Source: SpSt-539 sp964549445 (GTDB lineage Bacteria; Planctomycetota; Phycisphaerae; UBA1845; UTPLA1). Taken from it: a DNA stretch of 64,000 bases. Below the pieces are notes generated by a model that was not told the origin of the DNA, ran no database searches, and worked only from the letters and a program-made list of their open reading frames with translations. Position 1 is the stretch's first letter. Each line of letters starts with the position of its first letter. The stretch lies in contig CAZJVS010000002.1 of assembly GCA_964549445.1 (NCBI GenBank), positions 62,001 through 126,000 of the forward strand, given 5' to 3'. Below are positions 1-9,281 of the stretch, piece after piece. The position numbers and the translations under genes were made by a program.

Positions 1-659
1 TAGAGAGCGGTCATTTGGCGCGACCAAGCGGCGATGAACAGGCCGATGAGGGCGGGCCAGATGCGCTGCTTGCCGAGCAGGTCGGCGGCGAGGAGCAGCA
101 GGCCGGTCTGGGAGAGGACGTGATTGATCGGGCCGAGGAAACCCTGGCGGGCGTAGTCGAGATTGGGCAGGACGGCGGTGCCGCCCATCCATGCGAGGGT
201 GAGCAGCGCACCCCAGGCGGAGTCGCCGGTTTCGCGGCGGAAGACGAGGTAGCCGAGGAGCGGCAGCGGCCAGAAGACGAGGAGGACAAAGGTCCACTGC
301 AGCCAGGCGTCGGGCGGCGCGGCGAGCAGGCGGTGGATCGGAGCGAGGGCAGCGGTGAGGGCGGGAACAAGCGGCGGGAAGACGTTGTAAACCTTGCCGT
401 CGTAGGCGGCGGTGTCATGCGGGCGGTCGTGCTCGATGTCGCGCCCCGAACGCGTGAGGTCGAGGCGGCCGTTCAGCCAGGCGACCCCCTCAGCGACGCC
501 GGCGTTCTGTTCGGCGGAGACACCCCACTGCGAAAGCTGGATTTTCGGGCCGAGGCAGACCTGGATTGCGACCAGCAAAAAAACGAAGCAGAGCCAGGGA
601 CGCCAACGGGGTTCGGGTTCCGGCGAGGCGGGGTCGAGAACGGCGGGTGCGGTGGACAC
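1..659 (-). CDS. polytopic membrane protein, N-terminal part (possibly GT-C-type transferase)
   Basis: Partial: the frame begins at a GTG (657-659) and is still open at the window edge. It shows about five hydrophobic segments in 219 residues, the first near residues 16-34. A soluble loop around residues 65-90 carries the HD and YDGKVYNVFPP-like residues, which resemble the first periplasmic loop of GT-C/GT39-type transferases. The start is supported by an in-frame TGA just upstream (the nuoE stop) and a GGAG seven bases before the GTG. The gap to nuoE is only 24 bases, so the two genes are probably co-transcribed. The overlapping open frame at 11-418 has an arginine/serine/proline-biased composition and is a shadow. 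Family assignment is tentative because the C-terminal half is missing. Confidence 0.6.
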   Translation of the reverse strand, partial: MSTAPAVLDPASPEPEPRWRPWLCFVFLLVAIQVCLGPKIQLSQWGVSAEQNAGVAEGVAWLNGRLDLTRSGRDIEHDRPHDTAAYDGKVYNVFPPLVPALTAALAPIHRLLAAPPDAWLQWTFVLLVFWPLPLLGYLVFRRETGDSAWGALLTLAWMGGTAVLPNLDYARQGFLGPINHVLSQTGLLLLAADLLGKQRIWPALIGLFIAAWSRQMTAL

Positions 660-683
660 GCTGGTGCTCCGGCTGGGCGGAGG

Positions 684-1313
684 TCAGGAGTCCTTCATCT
701 CGCTGACGTCGGAGGTCTTGCCGATGGCGGCGGTGTCGGGCGTGGGCGCCGGCGCGTCGTAGAGCGTGGAGCGCGGGAACGGGAGCTTGTCGTTATTGGG
801 GTCGGCGATGAGTCTTGCCACGTCGCCGGGCTTGACGTTTTTGTGCAGACGTTCGTTGACCAGGAGACACGGGGCGAAGTCGCAAGTCGCGAGGCACTCT
901 TCGGTGGCGAAACTGTAGGCGTGGTCGGCTGTGGTTTCGTGCTCGGAGATTTTCAGCTGGCTCTCGATCGCTTCCTTGACCGCGTCGGCGCCCATGAGCT
1001 GACAGGAAAGACTGCGGCAAAGGGTGATGACTTTCTTCCCTTTGTCATGCGTCCAGAAGTGGGTGTAGAAGCTGAGGGTGTCGAAGACTTCGGAGGGCTT
1101 GAGTTCAAGAAGCTCGGCGATTTCGCGCATGGCCTGCCAGTCGACATGGCCGAGGGCGTCCTGGGTGACGTGCAGCGCGGGCAGTAGCGCGGCCCGCTTC
1201 GTCTCGTAGCGGGGGAAGAACGAACGAATCTTGTCGCGCACCGCGTCGGAGAGGACCGGCTTTGCGTCTTTCTCGATGACCGGCGTGCGGCGGTCGATTG
1301 ATTCCCACGCCAT
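684..1313 (-). CDS. nuoE: NADH-quinone oxidoreductase subunit E (NuoE, 24 kDa 2Fe-2S)
   Basis: This is the thioredoxin-fold 2Fe-2S subunit of the NADH-oxidising module of respiratory complex I, acting on the cytoplasmic face with NuoF. The cluster ligands are visible: Cys99 and Cys104 (C-x4-C), then Cys140 and Cys144 (C-x3-C). The N-terminal helical part (residues 20-80, including the HVTQDALGHVDW region) is typical. At 209 residues it is longer than the roughly 160-residue E. coli protein because of a C-terminal proline/alanine-rich tail. ATG 1313 is preceded by a GGAGGA Shine-Dalgarno. NuoF, which normally follows, is absent here, and nuoD lies upstream with one foreign gene between them. 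Confidence 0.93.
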   Translation of the reverse strand: MAWESIDRRTPVIEKDAKPVLSDAVRDKIRSFFPRYETKRAALLPALHVTQDALGHVDWQAMREIAELLELKPSEVFDTLSFYTHFWTHDKGKKVITLCRSLSCQLMGADAVKEAIESQLKISEHETTADHAYSFATEECLATCDFAPCLLVNERLHKNVKPGDVARLIADPNNDKLPFPRSTLYDAPAPTPDTAAIGKTSDVSEMKDS

Positions 1314-1365
1314 GGGCGAATCCTCCGTTTCGTGGGCGCAAGTATAGAGGGAAATGGGCGGCGGA

Positions 1366-3774
1366 TCACGCCGGGGCGGGGAGTGTGGCGCGGCGGGGCA
1401 GGAAGAGCCAGGAGAGGAAGTAGATACCGAGGCCGACGAGGTAGAGATTGCGGAAGCCGAGCGACATGCTGCTGTATTCGCATAGGCCGCCGAGGATCGC
1501 GCCCATCAGGTTGCTCGCGAATGCGGAGGGCAGTGACGGCGCGCGGGTGAGCGAAGTCGCGAAGATGATGCCGGCGAAGAACAGCGGCAGGCACAGCAGG
1601 CCGGCGCTGGCGAAGGCGGCCGTTGGCCGCGAGTAGCGTAGCAGCGTCTCGACAGGAATGAAGTAGCCGAGCAGCAGCGAGGCGAAGAGGCCTAGATACG
1701 CGATGTGGAGGTTCTGCGGACGGACGAGGGAGACGAACCAGTTGGCGATCAGGATGAGGACGAGGATAGCCGTGATGACGACGCTCGTGACGATCCAGGT
1801 CGTGCCGAAGACGAGCGCGAGTTCGGTGATGCCCTTGGTTTCGATGAGAAGGAACGCGCCGCCGAGGAAGAAGAAGTGCGGACTGAAGGTGGAGCCGCGC
1901 TCGGCGGTGCAGAGCACGATGACGATGGAGAGCGCCGCGAGCATCCCGATCAGGTAGAGATACGGGCGCGGGAACTCGGCCCAGGTGCGGCCGGGGAGGA
2001 AGGGGAATGGCCAGTCGTCGGTGGCCGGCGGGGGCTTGAGGCGCGCGGCCGCGGCGGCGACCTGCGGCGTCGATTCGGGCGGGTCGATGGAGTCGCCGAC
2101 CACGTCTTGCGGCGTGTTGCCGATGGCGAAGAGCGTGTCGTTGCCCTGCAGCGTGAAGGTCCGCGGCGCGTGGCCGAAGGCGTCCGCAAGCATGCCGTAC
2201 ATGCGGGCGGTGAAGGGGTTGTCGGGGCCAAGAGCGAACGAAAGGCACACCCGGCCGCCGGGCCGGAGGAGGCGGCGGGCCTCCTTCATCGACTCGAGCG
2301 TATAGACGAAATTGTCGAGGCGGATGGCGGCCATGCCGGAAAGAAGCGTGTGCGAGTCGAGCAGGCCGAAGACGATGAGGTCGTACGTCTCGGGCTGGGC
2401 GGCCTTCATGTAGTTTCGCGCGTCGTTATTGATCGCGCGAACCGTCGGCGACTGGTACGGGGACTCGGGGTGATACGTGCGGCCGATCCACTGGATGGCC
2501 GGGTCAATCTCGACGGCGTCGATGTGAGCGGCGTTGTGGCGGACGGCGGCAGCGATGTCGTTGCCGGCGCCGGCGCCGACGATGAGAACGTCCTTCGGCG
2601 CGGGGCCGAGGCGATATGGCAGGTTGTAGGCGAGCGACTTGTACTTGACGCTGAGCACAGCGTCCTGCCACCGCTTCACGAAATCGTCAGCGAGGTTAAA
2701 GGCCTGCATGTAGTAGGTCTTGTTGGCGGCGACAGAGGTGCCGAGGTGGACGCGGCGGCCGTCGGGCAGATCGTTGACGTCGGGGCGGATTTCGAGACGC
2801 TGGTACGGCGAGTAGATGTCGCGGACCTCGGAACGCGGTTCGTAGCCGAGCCAGGCGACGAGTGCGACCACTGCTACCCCCCCTACTGCCATTCCGCCGC
2901 GACTGTGACGCGCGAGCCAGAGTGCAATGATTCCGGCCAAGCCGAACCAGAGCGATGGCGGAAGCCACAGGTACGAAACGGCGGCGAATAAGAGGACGCC
3001 GACGATGCTGCCGATGATGTTGACCGTGTAGGACGAGATCGGGGCGGCAGGGTTCATCAGGCGGCCGGTGAGCTGGCCGATGGGGACGAAGATGACAATC
3101 GTCGTGAGGAAGAGAGCGGCGAAGAAACCGTAAAAGACGATGGTTTGGAGTTGCTTGGTGATGTTGCCGAGGCCCCAGAAGACTTCCCATGCGACGGGGT
3201 TGTGAATGGCGCGGTCGGCGTCCATGAGACTGAGGATGTCCATGAAAAGGACTTGCGCTGTCAGAAGCACGAGTGCGACCGGGAACGAGACGAGCGGACG
3301 GCGCGAACGGGCGAAGCCGAGACCGAGGCCGAGGAAACAGGCAAGCAGCGTGATGTTCTTGAGGTAGGCGCAGGCACGAAACTCCGTGCCGTGCCAGCGG
3401 ATGAGCGTCACTTCGAGGAAGAGGCCGAGTATGCTGACGAGCAGCAGATCGATCCACCGGCTGCGCGGCGAGAGCTCGTCGATGGACCGCCCGAAGCGGA
3501 GCAGTTCGTCGCGGGCGGCGGTGAAATAGCGGGCGTGAACGCGGTTGAAACCTATGGCCGCGACGATGAGCACGACGCCGAGAACGGTGGCGGTCGGGTG
3601 GTGATCGACCTGAAAGTCGGCAAAGTCGACGTGTTCGGTGTTCGGCTCGTTGAGGATCCACCGCTGGCCCCAGGCGAGCGAGCCGAGGCCGGCAAGCAGA
3701 ATGAGCAGCGTCAGGCCCCAGCGTTGCAGAGCGCCGCCGCTGTGCACCGAATTGTGGTTGGATTCGACGCTCAT
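1366..3774 (-). CDS. membrane-embedded spermidine-synthase-like protein
   Basis: An 802-residue protein with three parts. An N-terminal membrane domain (residues about 17-310, roughly eight helices) is followed by a soluble class I Rossmann domain like spermidine/spermine synthases (about 320-600), with the SAM-binding GAGAG at 400-404 and the acidic VEID at 421-424. A second membrane domain (about 615-795, six or seven helices) ends it. Polytopic spermidine synthase homologues are known, but their substrates are mostly undefined, so polyamine synthesis is not established. The gene sits between nuoD (50 bases upstream) and nuoE (52 bases downstream) on the same strand, so it probably shares their transcript. 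No clear Shine-Dalgarno precedes the ATG. Confidence 0.8.
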   Translation of the reverse strand: MSVESNHNSVHSGGALQRWGLTLLILLAGLGSLAWGQRWILNEPNTEHVDFADFQVDHHPTATVLGVVLIVAAIGFNRVHARYFTAARDELLRFGRSIDELSPRSRWIDLLLVSILGLFLEVTLIRWHGTEFRACAYLKNITLLACFLGLGLGFARSRRPLVSFPVALVLLTAQVLFMDILSLMDADRAIHNPVAWEVFWGLGNITKQLQTIVFYGFFAALFLTTIVIFVPIGQLTGRLMNPAAPISSYTVNIIGSIVGVLLFAAVSYLWLPPSLWFGLAGIIALWLARHSRGGMAVGGVAVVALVAWLGYEPRSEVRDIYSPYQRLEIRPDVNDLPDGRRVHLGTSVAANKTYYMQAFNLADDFVKRWQDAVLSVKYKSLAYNLPYRLGPAPKDVLIVGAGAGNDIAAAVRHNAAHIDAVEIDPAIQWIGRTYHPESPYQSPTVRAINNDARNYMKAAQPETYDLIVFGLLDSHTLLSGMAAIRLDNFVYTLESMKEARRLLRPGGRVCLSFALGPDNPFTARMYGMLADAFGHAPRTFTLQGNDTLFAIGNTPQDVVGDSIDPPESTPQVAAAAARLKPPPATDDWPFPFLPGRTWAEFPRPYLYLIGMLAALSIVIVLCTAERGSTFSPHFFFLGGAFLLIETKGITELALVFGTTWIVTSVVITAILVLILIANWFVSLVRPQNLHIAYLGLFASLLLGYFIPVETLLRYSRPTAAFASAGLLCLPLFFAGIIFATSLTRAPSLPSAFASNLMGAILGGLCEYSSMSLGFRNLYLVGLGIYFLSWLFLPRRATLPAPA

Positions 3775-3824
3775 ATTTCGTTGAATCTAGCGGAGGGACA
3801 GGCGAAACGGAAACGGGGCGGGCG

Positions 3825-5078
3825 TCAGCGGTCGAGTTCGGCGGCGATGATGTTGATGCTGCCGAGTACGGCGACGACGTCGCTGATCGAGTGGCCGACC
3901 ATGAGCTTGCTGAAGCACTGGTAGTTGATGAAGCTGGGCGGGCGGCAGCGGGCGCGGTAGGGCTTGTTTTGGCCGTCGGAGGCGAGATAGAAGCCGAGTT
4001 CGCCGTTGGCGGTTTCGTTAGCGCCGTAAGCTTCGCCGACGGGCGGCTCAAAGCCGCGGTTCCACATGATCATTTCGAAGTGGTGGATCAGGCCTTCGAT
4101 AGAGAAATAGACCTCGCGCTTGTCGGGAAGCGTCGAGCGACCCTCTGGCAGCACGTTGACAGGTCCGGCCGGAATGTCGTCGACAAGCTGGTTGATGATA
4201 TGCAGCGACTGGCGCATCTCTTCAAGGCGGACCAAATAGCGACTGTAAACGTCGCCGCCGGTGCAAATCGGCACCTTGAACTGCACGGCCGAAGAACCCT
4301 TGCCATCCCAGTTGTCGGCATAGCAAAGATAGGGTTCGTCTTTGCGCAGGTCGCGCTTGACGCCGCTGGCGCGGGCCATCGGGCCGGTGAGCGACCAGGC
4401 GATGGCGTCGTCGTGATTGATGACGCCGATGTCTTTCGTGCGCTCGACGAAAATGCGGTTTCGCGTGAGGAGCGATTCGGTGTCGGCGATCGGGCCGGGA
4501 AGGCGCTTCGTGAAGTCTTTGACGTGCTCGGGCCAGACGTCAGGAATGTCGTGCATGAGACCACCGACGCGGGTGTAACTGTTGGTGAAGCGGGCCCCGC
4601 AGATTTCTTCGAAGAGGTCGTAGATGAATTCTCGTTCGTTGAAGAGATAGAGGAAGGCAGTGAAGCCGCCGAGGTCGAGGCCGGCAGCGGCGACGCAAAG
4701 CAAGTGGTCCTGAATGCGAGCCAGCTCGGCGCAGATGGTGCGAATGACTTTGCAGCGCGGCGTTAGCTCGATGCCAAACAACTCCTCGCAGGCGTGATGC
4801 CAGGCAATGTTGTTGGCGATCGGCGAGACATAGTTCATGCGGTCGGTGACGACGACATACTGGTTGTAATCGAGGTGCTCGCCGAGCTTTTCGAATCCGC
4901 TGTGGAGGTAGCCGATGTGGGGCGTGACGCCGACGACTGTTTCGCCGTCGAGTTCGAGCACGAGACGGAGCGTGGTGTGAGTGGCCGGGTGCTGGGGTCC
5001 GAAATTCAGGACCCAGCGGTTCCCATCCAGCTCATCGCGGACAAGGTTCATTGGTCGCGGCTGTTCGAGAACGCTCAT
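3825..5078 (-). CDS. nuoD: NADH-quinone oxidoreductase subunit D (NuoD, 49 kDa)
   Basis: The 49-kDa subunit of complex I, which with NuoB forms the quinone-binding cavity. The protein has 417 residues, and the early NFGPQHPATH motif is the family signature. Other family blocks are the SPIANNIAWHHACEELFG-like stretch, GARFTNSYTRVGG and the C-terminal RARCRPPSF segment, and the chain ends in the conserved acidic-Arg (ELDR). I chose ATG 5078 (MSVLEQ) over an ATG 57 bases upstream because it has a GGAG seven bases before it and because the upstream extension is not family-like. It leads the short run nuoD, spermidine-synthase-like gene, nuoE. nuoA, B, C and F are not in the window. Confidence 0.95.
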   Translation of the reverse strand: MSVLEQPRPMNLVRDELDGNRWVLNFGPQHPATHTTLRLVLELDGETVVGVTPHIGYLHSGFEKLGEHLDYNQYVVVTDRMNYVSPIANNIAWHHACEELFGIELTPRCKVIRTICAELARIQDHLLCVAAAGLDLGGFTAFLYLFNEREFIYDLFEEICGARFTNSYTRVGGLMHDIPDVWPEHVKDFTKRLPGPIADTESLLTRNRIFVERTKDIGVINHDDAIAWSLTGPMARASGVKRDLRKDEPYLCYADNWDGKGSSAVQFKVPICTGGDVYSRYLVRLEEMRQSLHIINQLVDDIPAGPVNVLPEGRSTLPDKREVYFSIEGLIHHFEMIMWNRGFEPPVGEAYGANETANGELGFYLASDGQNKPYRARCRPPSFINYQCFSKLMVGHSISDVVAVLGSINIIAAELDR

Positions 5079-5187
5079 GAAGGACTCCGAAAACCGGACG
5101 CCGGAGGCCCGAGGCGAACGGTAGAAACCTTGCAACAGAATCTAGCGTTCGCGCTCGTGTACCGCAAGCAATCCGGCGATTCGCGGG

Positions 5188-6006
5188 TCACGGTCGCCGA
5201 CATACCAGGTAATGCATCCCATTGATCGACGTAGCGGCATAATCTTCGACGGAATTGATCATAGCGCCCTGTGCACAAATCTGAGACTTGGAGCCCATAC
5301 CAACAACGTCGAAGCCGGCCGCGCACAGTTGAGAATGCACCTCGGCGGCGCGATACCAGTACACGTAGGGCCCGCGATCGTGGAGCACCCCCCAGTTGAA
5401 GCGATCGCCGGTTCGAAACCAGGGAAGCAGCTGGATCGAACGGCTTGATCGCCCGAACCGTCGCCGCAGCCCGAGATAGATGAGAAACGGCGTATATTGA
5501 GACAACCGGGCTCGCGCTTCATAGGCCAGGAATGAAAAAAGCGCGATGCCGCCCGGCCGAAGAATCCGAAACGCTTCCGACATAGCCGAGCGCCGGGCCG
5601 ATTCGTCCTCGATGAAGCACAGCACCTGCTGGAGATAGATGAGCTGATCAAAGCTCTGGTCCTCGTAAGTGAGGCGCGTCGCGTCGGCACAATCGAAAAC
5701 TATTGTCCGGCTTGAATCGCGGCGGCGCGCGGCGTCGATCATCGCTTCGACAATATCGAAACCGCGAAGCGACTGGAATCCGCGCTTCTTCAATTCGAGA
5801 AGTATTCGACCGCCGGCGGTACCGGCTTCGAGCGTCTTGCCGTTTGGCCGTAGGTACCGTTCGATAAGGAATCGTTCTTCGTCATTCAGGCCAACGTTGC
5901 TGGCCCAATAGTCGAACTCCGAGGTCGCAAAGCGGCCGCCGTTGTCTGCCGCAACGTCGACGTCCCGGTTCGGCGGATCAGGATTCGATGACATGGATCG
6001 CTTCAT
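5188..6006 (-). CDS. class I SAM-dependent methyltransferase
   Basis: About 272 residues with a class I methyltransferase core: motif I EAGTAGGRILLEL near residue 58, an acidic residue ending strand 2 (the GFDIVEAM region), and the post-II RILRPGGIALFSF block. This is a UbiE/COQ5-like Methyltransf_11-type domain. It is the last gene of the exopolysaccharide run, about 100 bases after the deacetylase gene, so a sugar or lipid-linked intermediate is a likely substrate. The start is uncertain: a GTG at 6054, ATG 6006 and ATG 5994 are all in frame, and none has a strong Shine-Dalgarno. I list 6006. Confidence 0.75.
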   Translation of the reverse strand: MKRSMSSNPDPPNRDVDVAADNGGRFATSEFDYWASNVGLNDEERFLIERYLRPNGKTLEAGTAGGRILLELKKRGFQSLRGFDIVEAMIDAARRRDSSRTIVFDCADATRLTYEDQSFDQLIYLQQVLCFIEDESARRSAMSEAFRILRPGGIALFSFLAYEARARLSQYTPFLIYLGLRRRFGRSSRSIQLLPWFRTGDRFNWGVLHDRGPYVYWYRAAEVHSQLCAAGFDVVGMGSKSQICAQGAMINSVEDYAATSINGMHYLVCRRP

Positions 6007-6109
6007 TTCAGACACCGAGGAAATCGATGCGGCAGTCAGCCGCGATGGCGGCACGTCGGCTCATTGAATCAATCGCGTGAGAGGCGAATCCGACCCGTCA
6101 TATTCATCC

Positions 6110-7066
6110 TTATTGTTTGGCGAAGTCCGGAATAAGTCCGGCTGGTTCGATCTGCAGCACGGCCGGTTCCCGTGTCGTGCGCGACCACTCTTCAAGAACG
6201 CGATCGATGGGCGCGAAGCGGTAGGCAGACAGCAGCGCCCTCAGCTTGGCAACGGTATCCCCACGCTTGCGGAGCTGGTGGTAATTGAAAAAGCGGAACT
6301 GCATTCGCTCTTTCAGGGTCTTCAGGCCGTCAATCAACTCGACGCGCGGCGCGACTTCAATCTCGTAAGGATGAAGATAGATGTTTGCGGGAATGTGTTC
6401 GTTGTGGAGTCGGCGAAGACCCCAGTTCGTGTACGCGAACGGGAAGTGACGAAGGTAACCGCCCCCGCAGACCGGCCAGCGGCGGCCGAAGGCGTCGACG
6501 GTGCTGAGCGGGAACTCCCAGAGGGTGCGGCCATCGGGCAACGCGATTCGATGCGGTCCGCGCGGGGCGTTGGGGATGCCGTAGCGACGGCCTTTGAACG
6601 GAAAGATGCTCGAATCGTACTGAATGCCAAGATCGGCGAGGATCGGAAGCGCCCAAAGCGTGCGGTCGGTGAGTGAGAAGGCGACCGCGCGATGAGCGTC
6701 GATCTTGCGGCCGGCGACATCTTCGATCGCCTTAATCGCGCGGCCGGTGACGCGGCGAAACTCATCCGGGGTATGTCGCCAGATTTGATGGTGATAGTAG
6801 GCATGGACGCCAAGTTGGTGTCCTTCGCTGGCGATGCGGCGAACGAGGCCGGGAAAATACTCGGCCATCTCGCCGAGGATGAAGCAGGTGGTCTTGACGC
6901 CGAACTCGGCAAAGAGGTCGAGCATCCGCTCGGTGTCGCGGACCGATTGCTCCCGCGGCGGTTCCACGCGGTCGCAAAAGTCGATCGCGAGCTGGTTGTA
7001 ATAGTCCTCAACGTCGACCGTGAGGGCGTTGAGCAGCGGTGCACCATTGCCGGCCACGGCGCTCAT
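6110..7066 (-). CDS. polysaccharide deacetylase, DUF3473 / XrtA-associated type
   Basis: A 318-residue NodB-fold deacetylase. The family-specific start is visible as LTVDVEDYYN (residues about 13-22), where the Asp residues replace the usual TFDDG. Next come the FGVKTTCFILGEMAEYFP block and the metal-binding HAYYHH segment (about 88-93). The C-terminal part, with PVCGGGYLRHFP and the IYLHPYE motif, is typical of the DUF3473 subgroup found beside exosortase A in proteobacterial exopolysaccharide loci. It would remove N-acetyl groups from polymer or glycan. Its ATG overlaps the stop of the ATP-grasp gene by four bases (ATGA), indicating translational coupling. Confidence 0.9.
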   Translation of the reverse strand: MSAVAGNGAPLLNALTVDVEDYYNQLAIDFCDRVEPPREQSVRDTERMLDLFAEFGVKTTCFILGEMAEYFPGLVRRIASEGHQLGVHAYYHHQIWRHTPDEFRRVTGRAIKAIEDVAGRKIDAHRAVAFSLTDRTLWALPILADLGIQYDSSIFPFKGRRYGIPNAPRGPHRIALPDGRTLWEFPLSTVDAFGRRWPVCGGGYLRHFPFAYTNWGLRRLHNEHIPANIYLHPYEIEVAPRVELIDGLKTLKERMQFRFFNYHQLRKRGDTVAKLRALLSAYRFAPIDRVLEEWSRTTREPAVLQIEPAGLIPDFAKQ

Positions 7067-8268
7067 GGTCGGCCGTTGCCCCGGGCGTTGCTGAGGCGGA
7101 GGCGGAACTCGCGTTCGCGTGGGTCGAGCATCACCATCAGGTTTTCGAGCAGGTAGCCCAGCATCGGGCCGGCGTCGGCGGGGTGAAGGAGCTGATAGGT
7201 CGTCCTACGGTCGAAGAATTGGAAGAATCCCGGCTTCGTGCGGCGCTTTCCGCGGGCGGTCAGGAACCACATCAGGTCACCGGGCAAAAAGCGAAGGTAT
7301 CGACCGGTTTCGTACTGCAGGCGCGGCGCGGATTTCCGGCCGCAGGCGAGATCGTAGAGGATCGCGGGGAAGTCGACGCCGGCGGCTTCGCACATGCGAA
7401 AGCTCTCCGGGAAGCGCGGGTTGATTTCCATGAGCTTGGGGACGTTGTCGCGGGAATCGACGATGAAGTCGAAATCGCAAAGACCGAACCAGCCGATGCT
7501 CTTCGCGAGTCTTGTGGCGTACTCGAGGATCCGGGGGTTCTCGACAGACTCGTTGAGGACGCTGGAGCCCGCGCTGGGCGGGTAATAGCGAATCTTGCTG
7601 TAGACGACTCCGGCGAGAAGCGTCTTTTCGTGGTCGAGGATCAGGTCGACCTTGTATTGCACGCTGGGCGGCGGAATGAACTCCTGGATGTACGAGCGGC
7701 TGAAGCGGCCGGCGATCTCGGCGAATTTTGGGGCCAGCTCGGCGGCGCTGTGGACGAACTCAATGCCGCGGGCGCCACTGGCAACGGCGGGTTTGACGAG
7801 GACAGGATAGGTCACTTCGCGAGCGATCTGGGCGATGTTCTGGTCTTCGGGGTACCACGTGCGGGGAATGGGAACGTCCGCGCGCTGGGCGGCTTTCATC
7901 GTCTCGACCTTGTCGCGGCCGACGTTGAAGATCTCGGGCGGGACGAGGACGAGGCGGGTGTGACGCATGAACTCATCGCGGCGGCGGCCGACGAGTTCGC
8001 AGACGGTGTCGCCGAGCGGGATGATCATTTCGAAGCGGCGGCGGCGAACGAGGTCGAGCAGGAAGTCGAGGCAGGCGTCGGGCTCGAGTGACTCGCTGGG
8101 CATGCGAAGCCGCTCGTGGACCTTGCGGTAGTAGAAGGTCGAGCAGTATTTGCGGCTGGAGGCGGCGACGACGCGGAAGCCGCGGGCGGCGAAGGATGAG
8201 GCGACGGGGAGCGCGGACTTGGCCTCGGCTTCGAAGATCAGCACCTGCGGCCGGGCCAACGGGGTCAC
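7063..8268 (-). CDS. ATP-grasp domain ligase of the polysaccharide locus
   Basis: A 401-residue protein with the three-part ATP-grasp layout. It has an N-terminal pre-ATP-grasp Rossmann-like half (VLIFEAEAKSALPVASSF onward), a central ATP-binding Lys in YPVLVKPAVASGARG, and the C-terminal Mg-binding acid/Asn motif LMEINPRFPESF. It resembles carbamoyl-phosphate-synthase-like stand-alone ATP-grasp enzymes, which join a carboxylate to an amine through an acyl phosphate. The GTG start (8266-8268) overlaps the TGA of the deacetylase gene before it (GTGA), and its own stop overlaps the next ATG (ATGA). An upstream extension to 8439 lies inside the deacetylase gene and was rejected. The substrate is unknown; a uronic acid or amino sugar of the same locus is inference. 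Confidence 0.82.
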   Translation of the reverse strand: MTPLARPQVLIFEAEAKSALPVASSFAARGFRVVAASSRKYCSTFYYRKVHERLRMPSESLEPDACLDFLLDLVRRRRFEMIIPLGDTVCELVGRRRDEFMRHTRLVLVPPEIFNVGRDKVETMKAAQRADVPIPRTWYPEDQNIAQIAREVTYPVLVKPAVASGARGIEFVHSAAELAPKFAEIAGRFSRSYIQEFIPPPSVQYKVDLILDHEKTLLAGVVYSKIRYYPPSAGSSVLNESVENPRILEYATRLAKSIGWFGLCDFDFIVDSRDNVPKLMEINPRFPESFRMCEAAGVDFPAILYDLACGRKSAPRLQYETGRYLRFLPGDLMWFLTARGKRRTKPGFFQFFDRRTTYQLLHPADAGPMLGYLLENLMVMLDPREREFRLRLSNARGNGRP

Positions 8269-9281
8269 GACGAGCCGCCGCTCCAGGGAGCCGACCTCGC
8301 GCGGGCGGTGACGAGGCCGCCAATCACGGCGACGAGAAGCAGCAGAATCGGCGTCGCATGTGTGGATGCACCGCGGAGGACGTTTCGGATGGGCATCCAG
8401 ATACGCGGACCGAGGATGCGGGCGGGGATTTGCTTGCATGCCTTTTTGAAGCGGATGCGGGCGATGCCATAAGGCGAGAGCAGATCTTCGAGACGCCTGG
8501 AGTCGACGTTACCAGCGACGTTGATGCGGCGGAGTCGCATTGGGTCAGCGCCGGGACGGACGGCCCCGGTGTCGGAAACGCACGCGCCGGTGTAGCCGGC
8601 TTTTTCGGCGGCGCGCATCACGCGGTCGTCGTACCACCCGCCGGGGCACGCAAGAAAGGTCACCGGGCGGCCGGTCAGGCGTTCGAGGGTGGCGCGCGGG
8701 CCGGCGAGTTCGGCGGTCAGGTCGGCGTCAGAGAGGTCGCTCAGCGGGCGATGGGTCGCGCCGTGGGCGGCGATTTCGAGAAGGCCGGGGCGAACGGCTC
8801 GGAGTTCGTCGTCGGAGAGGCGCGACTGGTCGGGGCGCTGGGGATCGAAGACATAGGCACTTGGGTCAGTCGTGACGAAGAGCGTGGCCCGCATCGCGTA
8901 CTTTTCAAGCAGCGGCGCGGCCTGCGTCAGAACGCTGCGGCAGCCGTCGTCGATGGTGATGAGGACAGCCGGCTGCGGCAGGTCGCGCTTACCCGAGGCA
9001 AATGCGACGGCATCGTCCATGGTGACGGCGTGGTAGCCACGGTCGCGGAGCCAGCGGAGCTGCGACTCGAAGCGATCAACGGGAAGCGAGTAAATCCGCT
9101 CGGTACCACGGAGCGATTCGTATTGCTCGGGTGTAACGAATCGGTGATACATCAGGCAAGCGAGACTGGGTGTGCGCGCTTCGGCGGCCCACATCCAACC
9201 GAAAGTCGCCGCGACCGCGACCACACTGGCGAGAAGAATCACACTAACGATGACGATCACGCGTCTAGTGCCGGGTTTCAC
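8265..9281 (-). CDS. membrane-anchored polysaccharide deacetylase
   Basis: A 338-residue protein with an N-terminal transmembrane segment (residues about 7-33), a NodB domain and a second hydrophobic segment near the C-terminus. Catalytic motifs are LITIDDG (the TFDDG equivalent), HGATH (H-x3-H) and CPGGWYD. After the domain comes a K-x-I-P-x-R-x-x-G-P element followed by a hydrophobic helix, which is shared with the neighbouring deacetylase at 9278-10285, so the two look like a duplicated pair. The GTG start 9281 overlaps the previous stop (GTGA). The longer frame to 9401 lies within the previous gene and was not used. Likely acts outside the cytoplasmic membrane. Confidence 0.85.
   Translation of the reverse strand: MKPGTRRVIVIVSVILLASVVAVAATFGWMWAAEARTPSLACLMYHRFVTPEQYESLRGTERIYSLPVDRFESQLRWLRDRGYHAVTMDDAVAFASGKRDLPQPAVLITIDDGCRSVLTQAAPLLEKYAMRATLFVTTDPSAYVFDPQRPDQSRLSDDELRAVRPGLLEIAAHGATHRPLSDLSDADLTAELAGPRATLERLTGRPVTFLACPGGWYDDRVMRAAEKAGYTGACVSDTGAVRPGADPMRLRRINVAGNVDSRRLEDLLSPYGIARIRFKKACKQIPARILGPRIWMPIRNVLRGASTHATPILLLLVAVIGGLVTARARSAPWSGGSS

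Noticed and set aside
15..1187. Long plus-strand open frame of 390 codons opposite nuoE and the first membrane protein gene
   Set aside because: It is the antisense of two recognisable minus-strand genes and has the Gly/Arg/Val-biased composition of a GC-rich shadow.
953..2248. Minus-strand open frame of 431 codons spanning nuoE and the spermidine-synthase-like gene
   Set aside because: It cuts across two real genes in another frame, is arginine-rich and contains no motif.
1705..2991. Plus-strand open frame of 428 codons over the spermidine-synthase-like gene
   Set aside because: Antisense to a gene with clear transmembrane segments and SAM-binding motifs; the frame shows no domain.
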